DNA of 64,000 nt, from assembly GCF_048320135.1 (NCBI RefSeq), contig NZ_CP182947.1, positions 5,394,001-5,458,000 of the forward strand, given 5' to 3'. The translations under genes were made by a program, and so were the position numbers. This document shows positions 1-7,026 of the stretch, piece by piece (within the stretch, counting starts at the first letter, position 1; the number at the start of each line of letters is the position of its first letter). The stretch is from Ideonella_A sakaiensis_A (GTDB taxonomy: Bacteria > Pseudomonadota > Gammaproteobacteria > Burkholderiales > Burkholderiaceae_C). The notes below the pieces were generated by a model, which worked only from the letters and a program-made list of their open reading frames with translations, ran no database searches and had not been told where the DNA came from.

Positions 1-301
1 GCTGATCGCAGCGATGAGGGCATAGGGCGCCCGCCCTCACCTAAAAGTTCTTCGCGCGGGGCAAGTTCAGAGATTGCCGCCTGGCCATCGCGTTGGTCTG
101 CTCAGGTGATCGGAAAACCGAGTTTCCACACGGCCTCGGCCGAAACAAGTCGGCCGCCAGGTCGCCGAAGTCCAGCAGTTGTCAGGCTTATCATTGCCGG
201 CATGCCTCACGGTGCTGCCCGATCACGAGCCGGGCGTGCCGGAGGCTCGTTGTTTTCGGCGTCCGCTGCGCATCCTGCGGCGGGCAGAAAAGGATTGTTG
301 A
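1..301. other. Left-edge non-coding stretch
   Basis: No convincing gene lies here. One plus-strand frame ends at a TAG at 23-25 and could be the last codons of a gene outside the window, but too little is visible to name it. A short hairpin with arms at 16-21 and 33-38 (GAGGGC/GCCCTC) follows and might be part of a terminator, although no T-run follows it. The sequence just before 302 holds a purine-rich AAAAGGA ribosome-binding site. Confidence 0.4.
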
Positions 302-2554
302 ATGCAGCTTGTCGGGGCAGGAGCGGGAGGCGGAACCGTCGGGTCGTGGATGCGCCGCCTGCTGGCCGCGATGATGTTGCTGGCGCTGGCCGCCTGCAAC
401 AACAACCCGTGGCCGGAAGGCGCTGCCGCGACCAATACGCTGTTCAGCGGCGTCATCGAGAGCTCGCCGCGGCACCTCGATCCGACCGCTTCGTACTGGA
501 GCAACGATACCGCCTTCACCTACCAGATCTACGAGCCGCTGTACGGCTACCACTATCTGAAGCGGCCGTTCGTGCTGGTGCCGAAGACGGCCGCCGAAGT
601 CGTCAAGCCACGTTATTACGACCGCAACGGCAAGCCGCTTGCCGACGATGCGCCCGGCGAGCAGGTGGCCGAAAGCGTCTACGACGTGCCGATCAAGCCC
701 GGCATCGTCTACCAGCCGCATCCGGCGTTTGCGGTCGATGACAGCGGCCGCCACCGCTACCACGCGATGCGCCCCGGCGAACTCGGTGACCGCCGCACGC
801 CGTGGGATTTCGAACATACCGGAACCCGCGAACTGGTCGCCGAGGATTTTGTCTATGCGATCAAGCGCCATGCGACGACGCGGATCACGACACCGATCTA
901 CCCGGTGTTTGCCGAGTATGTGCTCGGGCTGAAGGAGTATGGGCCGCTGATCCGCGCCGAGGACGAAAAGCTGCGCGCAGGGCTGGATCCGGCCAGCCTC
1001 GACAAGCCGTTTCTCGATTTCCGACGCTGGCCGCTGGCCGGTGCGACGGCGCCGGAGAAACATCTGCTGCGAATCCGCCTGAAAGGCAAATACCCGCAGT
1101 GGAGCTACTGGATGCAGATGACCTTCCTCGCGCCGGTGCCGTGGGAGGCCGATGCCTTTTATGCGCAGCCCGGGATGGCGGAGGTCGGCCTGTCGCTCGA
1201 TACCTGGCCGATCGGCACCGGCCCGTACATGATGGTCGAATATGTGCGGGATCGCCGCCATGTGATGAAGCGCAACCCGAACTACCGCGCCGAGCCTTAT
1301 CCGTGCGAGGGTACGGCTGCGGACAAGGCGGCCGGTCTGCTCGATGATTGCGGCAAGCCGACGCCGTTCGTCGATACGCTGGTCTCGGTGATCGAGCGCG
1401 AGGCGGTGCCGCGCCGCGGCAAATTCCGCCAGGGCTTCTACGACCTCGAGGTATTCGAGCGCACCGATACCGGCATGGACTATCTGGTCGGCATGCAGGA
1501 TTCGGAGGAGGTGCGGCAGGAGTACCTCGACAAGGGATTCAGGCTCGCGAAATCGTCGGACGTCAACAGCTATTTCATCGGCTTCAACATGCTCGACCCG
1601 ACGATCGGCTGGGGCGATACGCCGGAGCAGCGCGAACGCAACCGCAAGCTGCGCCAGGCAATCTCGATCGCGATCGACTGGGATGAATATTCGAAGATCT
1701 TTCCGAAAAAGGCCGGTGAGACTGCAATGAGCCCGTTGCCGGCCGGCATCGAGGGTTCGCGCGAAGGCACGCTGCAAGGCGTCAATCCGGTCACCCACAA
1801 GGTCGTCGACGGCAAGGTCGTTCGCCGCTCGATCGACGAAGCCAAGCGGCTGCTTGCCGAAGCCGGTTATCCGGCCGGCCGCGATGCGAAGACCGGCAAG
1901 CCGCTGGTGATCAACTACGATTTTTATGCGCCGGCGACGCCGGAGCGCAAGCCGGAAATCGACTGGGTCGTGCGGCAGTTTGCGAAGATCGACATCCAGC
2001 TCGAGGTGCGCGCGACCGAGAACACACAGTTCCAGGAGAAGGTCCGCAAAGGCAATTACCAGGTCTACTGGCTTGGCTGGAATGCCGACTATCCGGACGC
2101 CGAGAATTTCATGTTCCTGCTTTATGGGCCGAACGGCAAGACGAAATTTGACGGCGAGAACACCTCGAATTATGCGAACCCCGAATTCGACCGGATGTTC
2201 CAGCAGTTGAAGATGCTCGAGGACGGCCCGAAAAAGCAGGCGCTGCTCGACGAGATGATCGAACTGGTGCGCAACGATGCGCCGTGGACCTTCGGCTTTT
2301 TTCCGTACGCCTCGGCGGCGGCGCAGCACTGGGTCTACAACTACAAGCCGGCGATCCTGGTTCGTGACCATGGCCGTTATCTGCGGCTCGATGTTGCAGA
2401 ACGGGTGCAGAAACAGCGCGCATGGAACCAGCCGGTCTGGTGGCCAATGGTGCTGATCGGCGCGGCGCTGCTCGCGGTGCTGCTGGTCGCCCGGCGCAGC
2501 CTAAAAAAGCGCGAACGCATGAATGCCCGCGGCGAAGTCCTGGACCCCGCCTGA
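302..2554 (+). CDS. Oligopeptide-type ABC transporter solute-binding lipoprotein (family 5)
   Basis: This is the periplasmic ligand-capture subunit of an oligopeptide-type (Dpp/Opp/Yej-like) importer, 750 residues. A lipoprotein signal is visible: RR at residues 18-19, a hydrophobic stretch and a lipobox ending in Cys32 (LALAAC). The family-5 binding fold fills most of the rest, with typical elements such as 'DPTASYWSND', 'WPIGTGPYMM' and 'YWLGWNADYPDAENF'. Unusually, the C terminus adds a hydrophobic helix at about residues 711-730 followed by a basic tail (RRSLKKRER), so the protein may be anchored at both ends. The start at 302 has an AAAAGGA ribosome-binding site. An internal ATG at 350 would put the arginines directly at the N terminus and is a real alternative. 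The stop codon directly abuts the next gene's ATG, so it heads a four-gene operon. The ligand is unknown; peptides are the family default. Confidence 0.9.
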   Translation: MQLVGAGAGGGTVGSWMRRLLAAMMLLALAACNNNPWPEGAAATNTLFSGVIESSPRHLDPTASYWSNDTAFTYQIYEPLYGYHYLKRPFVLVPKTAAEVVKPRYYDRNGKPLADDAPGEQVAESVYDVPIKPGIVYQPHPAFAVDDSGRHRYHAMRPGELGDRRTPWDFEHTGTRELVAEDFVYAIKRHATTRITTPIYPVFAEYVLGLKEYGPLIRAEDEKLRAGLDPASLDKPFLDFRRWPLAGATAPEKHLLRIRLKGKYPQWSYWMQMTFLAPVPWEADAFYAQPGMAEVGLSLDTWPIGTGPYMMVEYVRDRRHVMKRNPNYRAEPYPCEGTAADKAAGLLDDCGKPTPFVDTLVSVIEREAVPRRGKFRQGFYDLEVFERTDTGMDYLVGMQDSEEVRQEYLDKGFRLAKSSDVNSYFIGFNMLDPTIGWGDTPEQRERNRKLRQAISIAIDWDEYSKIFPKKAGETAMSPLPAGIEGSREGTLQGVNPVTHKVVDGKVVRRSIDEAKRLLAEAGYPAGRDAKTGKPLVINYDFYAPATPERKPEIDWVVRQFAKIDIQLEVRATENTQFQEKVRKGNYQVYWLGWNADYPDAENFMFLLYGPNGKTKFDGENTSNYANPEFDRMFQQLKMLEDGPKKQALLDEMIELVRNDAPWTFGFFPYASAAAQHWVYNYKPAILVRDHGRYLRLDVAERVQKQRAWNQPVWWPMVLIGAALLAVLLVARRSLKKRERMNARGEVLDPA

Positions 2555-3538
2555 ATGTTTTCCTATCTGATCCGCCGCATCGCCTACGGCGCGCTGGTGC
2601 TGCTCGGCGTCAACCTGGCGACCTTCTTCCTGTTCTTCACGATCAATACGCCCGACGACATGGCGCGGTTGAACATTGGCGGCAAACGTGTCACGCAGCA
2701 GGTGATCGACAAGTGGAAATCGGAACGCGGCTACGACAAGCCGCTGTACGTCAATACTGAACGCAGCGGCAGCGAGCGGTTTACCGAGACGATTTTCTGG
2801 GAGCGCTCGGTCTCGCTGTTCACGCTGAATTTCGGCCGTGCCGATTCCGAATCCGCCGGTGACATCGGCCACGAGGTCGCGGGCCGGATGTGGGTCAGCA
2901 TCCAGATGGCGCTGCCGCTGTTCATCCTGCAGGTGATTGCGAGCACGACATTTGCGCTGCTGCTGGTGATGTTCCGCAATACCAGGTTCGATTTCTGGGG
3001 CGTCGTCGCGTGTGTGTTGATGCTGTCGATCTCCAGCCTGTTCTACATCATCGTCGGCCAGTTCCTGTTCTCGCGGGTGCTGAAGCTGGCGCCGATCTCC
3101 GGTTATGCGCCGGGGCTCGATGCGATCAAGTTTCTGGTGCTGCCGATCGCGTTGTCGCTGCTCGCCCGGCTCGGTGGCGAGGCGCGGCTGTACCGCGCGA
3201 TGTTCCTCGAGGAAATCGGCAAGGACTATGTGCGCACCGCTCGCGCGAAAGGCCTGGCCGAGATGGGCGTGATGTTCCGCCATGTGCTGCGCAATGCGCT
3301 GATACCGATCATCACCAGTGCCGGCAGTTATCTGCCGTATGTCTTTCTCGGCAGCCTGGTGTTCGAGAGCTTCTTCGGTCTGCCCGGTCTCGGTTCTTAT
3401 GTGATCGAGGCGATCAGCAAGCAGGATTTTGCGATCGTGCGGACGATGGTTTTCCTCGGCTCGCTGCTCTACATCGCGACCTACATCCTGATCGACGTTG
3501 CCTACACCTGGGCCGACCCGCGGGTCAGGCTCAGCTGA
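2555..3538 (+). CDS. ABC transporter permease, DppB/YejB type
   Basis: Inner-membrane channel subunit of the peptide-type importer, 327 residues. It begins with the family's N-terminal helix (IRRIAYGALVLLGVN) and a large periplasmic loop at about residues 30-110. Further membrane helices follow, with the cytoplasmic EAA loop near residues 225-245 (DYVRTARAKGLAEMGVMFRH) that docks on the ATPase. The C terminus keeps the usual 'DVAYTWADPRVRLS' ending. The start ATG immediately follows the stop of the binding protein, and the next permease begins 4 bases after this stop, which indicates translational coupling. Length and loop layout are normal for DppB-like proteins. Confidence 0.93.
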   Translation: MFSYLIRRIAYGALVLLGVNLATFFLFFTINTPDDMARLNIGGKRVTQQVIDKWKSERGYDKPLYVNTERSGSERFTETIFWERSVSLFTLNFGRADSESAGDIGHEVAGRMWVSIQMALPLFILQVIASTTFALLLVMFRNTRFDFWGVVACVLMLSISSLFYIIVGQFLFSRVLKLAPISGYAPGLDAIKFLVLPIALSLLARLGGEARLYRAMFLEEIGKDYVRTARAKGLAEMGVMFRHVLRNALIPIITSAGSYLPYVFLGSLVFESFFGLPGLGSYVIEAISKQDFAIVRTMVFLGSLLYIATYILIDVAYTWADPRVRLS

Positions 3539-3542
3539 GGCG

Positions 3543-5030
3543 ATGCTGCACGACATGCCCAAGTTCGTCTTTCTCTGGACCGATGTCTCGATGTGGCTGC
3601 TGCTCGCCAGCCTGCTCGGCTACGGCGTCTATGTGCTGCGCAGCCCGGGTCTTGCCGCCAACTGGCGCAAGGTTTTCCGCGATGCGCCGGCGCTGGCGTC
3701 ATCGGTGATCCTGCTCGCCTGCCTGATCGTCACGCTGCTCGATTCGATCCACTACCGGCCGTTGCTGCCGCCGGTGCCCGGCGCGACCTCGGCCGCCTAC
3801 GACACGCGGACCCGCTCGGTGCTCGATGCGATGCTCGAGCGGCTGGTCGAATCGCGCGAGGCAACCTATTCGCGGCCGCTCGCCTTTGTCGGCTTCACGA
3901 AGGAGACGCTGGTCGTCGACGGCGAGACGAAGCGGGTTGCGCCGCGGCTGGTCCATGGCGGCGCCCATCTGCAGGATCCGGAACGCGACTGGGCCGGCGA
4001 TGTCGCGCAACGCAGTGTCATCGGGCTGGTCGGTGGTGCCATCGGAGCAGCGCTGATTGGCGCGCTGCTGATTGCGGCAATCGCGAGGGTGCAACGCGCC
4101 GGCTGGCGCGAGACCGCTGCGGCTGTTGCGCGCGGCGAGGGCCAGATCCCGTGGCGGGTTGCGTTGATCACGGTGTTCGTGCTGGCGCTGCTGGTCGGCC
4201 CGACGATTGCATTGATGGGCCACTACCACGTGCTCGGCACCGACCTGACCGGCAACGATGTGTTGTACCAGGCGCTGAAAAGCATCCGCACCGCATTCGT
4301 GATCGGCACGCTGGCGACCGTCGCGACGCTGCCGCTGGCGGTGGTGCTCGGCATCATGGCCGGTTATTTCCGCGGCTGGGTCGACGAGGTCGTGCAGTAC
4401 ATCTATACCGTGTTGTCGTCGGTGCCGAACGTGCTTCTGATTGCCGCGCTGGTGCTGATGGTGCAGGTCTACCTCGACAAGCACCCGGAGCTGTTCGAAA
4501 CCGGTGCCGAGCGCGCCGACCTGAAACTGTTCATGCTGTGCGCGGTGCTCGGCCTGACCGGCTGGGCCGGGCTGTGCCGGCTGCTGCGCGGCGAGACACT
4601 GAAGCTGCGTGAGCTCGAATTCATCCAGGCCGCCAATGCCTTCGGCGTCAACGACAGCCGCATCATGGTGCGCCATGTCTTTCCGAATGTCGCCCACCTG
4701 ATGCTGATCGTCACGGTGCTCGAGTTCTCGTCGCTGATCCTCTACGAGGCGGTGTTGTCGTATGTCGGCGTCGGTGTCGACCCGTCGATGAACAGTTTCG
4801 GCGGCATGATCAATCTGGCGCGCAACGAGATGAGCCGCGACCCGGTTGTCTGGTGGTCGTTCGCCGCCGCCTTCGGCTTCATGGTCACGCTGGTGCTCGC
4901 CGCGAACCTGTTTGCCGACGGCGTTCGTGACGCCTTCGATCCGCGGGCCCGCTCGTTCCGGCCGCGCCGCATCGCCTTGCCCGGCGCCCGCCGACAGCCG
5001 GTGACCGAACCGCCGACCACCGACCGATGA
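3543..5030 (+). CDS. ABC transporter permease, DppC/YejE type with long N-terminal extension
   Basis: Second channel subunit of the importer, 495 residues from the ATG at 3543, which follows a GAGG motif overlapping the upstream stop. The C-terminal 270 residues are a normal DppC permease: 'HVLGTDLTGNDVLYQALKS', an EAA loop 'LEFIQAANAFGVNDSRIMVRH' and the ending 'LFADGVRDAFDPR'. The first 230 residues are extra relative to DppC, which is usually near 300 residues. They carry two or three membrane helices and a soluble loop with 'AFVGFTKETLVVDGETKRVAP'. A similar but shorter extension is known in YejE-like permeases. The extension could bind the unusual membrane-anchored solute-binding protein; that role is inference. 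An ATG at 3555 is an alternative start. Confidence 0.9.
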   Translation: MLHDMPKFVFLWTDVSMWLLLASLLGYGVYVLRSPGLAANWRKVFRDAPALASSVILLACLIVTLLDSIHYRPLLPPVPGATSAAYDTRTRSVLDAMLERLVESREATYSRPLAFVGFTKETLVVDGETKRVAPRLVHGGAHLQDPERDWAGDVAQRSVIGLVGGAIGAALIGALLIAAIARVQRAGWRETAAAVARGEGQIPWRVALITVFVLALLVGPTIALMGHYHVLGTDLTGNDVLYQALKSIRTAFVIGTLATVATLPLAVVLGIMAGYFRGWVDEVVQYIYTVLSSVPNVLLIAALVLMVQVYLDKHPELFETGAERADLKLFMLCAVLGLTGWAGLCRLLRGETLKLRELEFIQAANAFGVNDSRIMVRHVFPNVAHLMLIVTVLEFSSLILYEAVLSYVGVGVDPSMNSFGGMINLARNEMSRDPVVWWSFAAAFGFMVTLVLAANLFADGVRDAFDPRARSFRPRRIALPGARRQPVTEPPTTDR

Positions 5031-5052
5031 GACGCCTGATCGACTTGCACCG

Positions 5053-6915
5053 ATGCTGAGAATCACCGACCTGAAAGTGGCGATCGATGCCGAATCCGGC
5101 ATCGTTCGCGCGATCGACGGCCTGAGCCTGGCGATCAGCCGCGGCGAAACCTTTGCGCTGGTCGGCGAGTCGGGCTGTGGCAAAAGCATGACGGCGCTGG
5201 CGATGATGCGGCTGCTGCCGGAAGCCGGCCGCGTCACCGAAGGGCGGCTCGAGGTCGAGGGCGAGGATGTGTTTGCGCTCAGCGAGGCGCAGATGCGCGG
5301 CATCCGTGGCGGGCGCATCGGGATGATTTTCCAGGAGCCCTCGACCAGCCTGAATCCGGTGATGCGCGTCGGCGACCAGATCGTCGAGGCGATCGAGGCG
5401 CACACCGATCTGCGCGGCGCGGCGGCGCGTGTCAAGGCGATCGACTGGCTCGGCAAGGTCGGCATCCCGGAGCCTGAGCGGCGCATCGACGAATACCCGT
5501 TCCGCCTCAGCGGCGGCCAGAAGCAGCGCGTGATGATCGCGATGACGCTGGCGTCGGAGCCCGATTTTCTGGTCGCCGACGAGCCGACGACCGCGCTCGA
5601 CGTGACGATCCAGGCGCAGATCCTCGACCTGCTGCGCACGCTGCAGAAAGAGCAGGGCATGGGCCTGCTGCTGATCACCCACGACCTCGCGGTGGTCTCG
5701 GGGATGGCCGACCACGTCGCGCTGATGTATGCCGGGCAGATCATCGAGGTCGCGACTGCGGCCGAGTTTTTTGCCGCGCCGAAGCATCCTTATGCGCGGC
5801 TGCTGCTGCAGGCCTTGCCCGACGCCAACAAGCGCGGTGGGCAATTGGCAGCAATCGGCGGCACCGTGCCGCCGCTGACGCAGCATTTTTCGGGCTGCCG
5901 ATTTGCGCCGCGCTGCGATCGTGTGTTCGACCACTGCACAGCGGCGGTACCCCAGTTGCTGCCGCCGCAGGCCGGATCGGACCGCAGTGTGCGTTGCTTC
6001 CTTTATGACCCGGCGGTCGCGAGTCCGCCGCCGGAAGAGGTGAGTGCGGTCGCCGTTGGACAACGCCCCGACGCCGATCGCCAGCGCGCGGCGGCGCCTG
6101 CCCAGCAGCCGCTGCTGCAGGTGCGCGACCTGCGCGTCACGTTCCCGATCCGCAGCGGGCTGCTGCGGCGCAGCAGCAGCGGTTTTGTAGCCGTCGACGG
6201 CATCTCGTTCGACCTGCAGGCCGGGCAGACACTGGCGCTGGTCGGCGAGTCGGGCTGTGGCAAGACGACCACCGGCAAGGCGATCGTGCAGCTGCTGCGC
6301 CGCCAGGCAGTGATCGAGGGCAAGGCGCTGTTCGACGGCGACGACCTGTTTGCGCTGAACGGCCCGGCGTTGCAGCGCGCGCGCAGTGCGATCCAGATGA
6401 TTTTCCAGGACCCGTTTGCATCGCTGAACCCGCGCATGCGCATCGCCGAGATTCTCGAGGAAGGCTTGCTGTCCCTGAAACCGGAACTCGACGCCGGGCA
6501 GCGCCGCGAACGCGTGCGCGCGATGGTCGAACGGGTCGGCATGCGATCCGATGCGCTGGAGCGCTATCCGCATGAATTTTCAGGCGGCCAGCGGCAGCGG
6601 CTGGCGATCGCCCGCGCGCTGGCGGTCGAGCCGCGGCTGATCGTCTGCGACGAACCGACCTCGGCGCTCGATGTGTCGGTGCAGGCGCAGATCCTGAACC
6701 TGATGCGCGAACTGCAGGACGAACTGTCGGTGTCCTACCTGTTCATCACCCACAACATCGCGGTCGTCGCCTATCTGGCCGACCAGATCGCGGTGATGAA
6801 TGCCGGGCGACTCGAGGAGATCGGGCCGGCGGCCCGAGTGCTCGAGCAGCCGCAGTCGGCCTATACACGGGAGTTGCTGGCGGCGGTGCCGAGGATCGAG
6901 CAGGCCGTGCAGTAG
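5053..6915 (+). CDS. Double ATP-binding subunit of the peptide-type ABC importer (YejF/DppD-DppF fusion)
   Basis: Cytoplasmic motor of the importer, 620 residues, with two complete ABC domains in one chain. Domain 1 has Walker A 'GESGCGKS' near residue 38, signature 'LSGGQKQRV' near 154 and Walker B 'FLVADEPTTALD'. It is followed by the oligopeptide-transporter C-terminal motif with cysteines ('CRFAPRCDRVFDHC', about residues 283-300). Domain 2 has Walker A 'GESGCGKTT' near 398, signature 'FSGGQRQRL' and Walker B 'LIVCDEPTSALD'. It takes the place of separate DppD and DppF subunits, as in YejF. It starts 22 bases after the upstream permease and is the last gene of the operon. Confidence 0.94.
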   Translation: MLRITDLKVAIDAESGIVRAIDGLSLAISRGETFALVGESGCGKSMTALAMMRLLPEAGRVTEGRLEVEGEDVFALSEAQMRGIRGGRIGMIFQEPSTSLNPVMRVGDQIVEAIEAHTDLRGAAARVKAIDWLGKVGIPEPERRIDEYPFRLSGGQKQRVMIAMTLASEPDFLVADEPTTALDVTIQAQILDLLRTLQKEQGMGLLLITHDLAVVSGMADHVALMYAGQIIEVATAAEFFAAPKHPYARLLLQALPDANKRGGQLAAIGGTVPPLTQHFSGCRFAPRCDRVFDHCTAAVPQLLPPQAGSDRSVRCFLYDPAVASPPPEEVSAVAVGQRPDADRQRAAAPAQQPLLQVRDLRVTFPIRSGLLRRSSSGFVAVDGISFDLQAGQTLALVGESGCGKTTTGKAIVQLLRRQAVIEGKALFDGDDLFALNGPALQRARSAIQMIFQDPFASLNPRMRIAEILEEGLLSLKPELDAGQRRERVRAMVERVGMRSDALERYPHEFSGGQRQRLAIARALAVEPRLIVCDEPTSALDVSVQAQILNLMRELQDELSVSYLFITHNIAVVAYLADQIAVMNAGRLEEIGPAARVLEQPQSAYTRELLAAVPRIEQAVQ

Positions 6916-6945
6916 CCGGCCGCCGCTTGGGCCGGCCATGGCGAC

Positions 6946-6977
6946 AAAAAAACCCCGCCGGCTTGCGCACGGCGGGG
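6946..6977 (-). terminator. Rho-independent terminator for the minus-strand receptor gene
   Basis: An 8-bp GC stem (CCCCGCCG / CGGCGGGG at 6953-6960 and 6970-6977) is flanked by seven A residues at 6946-6952, which read as a T-run on the minus strand. It lies 50 bases past the stop of the TonB-dependent receptor at 7027. For the plus-strand ABC operon, a separate GCCGGCC/GGCCGGC dyad at 6915-6936 has no T-run and is less certain. Confidence 0.8.
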
Positions 6978-7026
6978 TCGGGTCATGCGGCAGGCGGGCG
7001 ACCGCCTGCACTCACGCTTCAGTCGC

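Noticed and set aside
106..741. A frame open from the left edge into the binding-protein gene
   Set aside because: It overlaps the real gene for hundreds of bases and has no domain.
191..2371. A 726-codon minus-strand frame opposite the first binding protein
   Set aside because: Low-complexity Arg/Leu/Val composition; the plus strand encodes a textbook family-5 binding protein.
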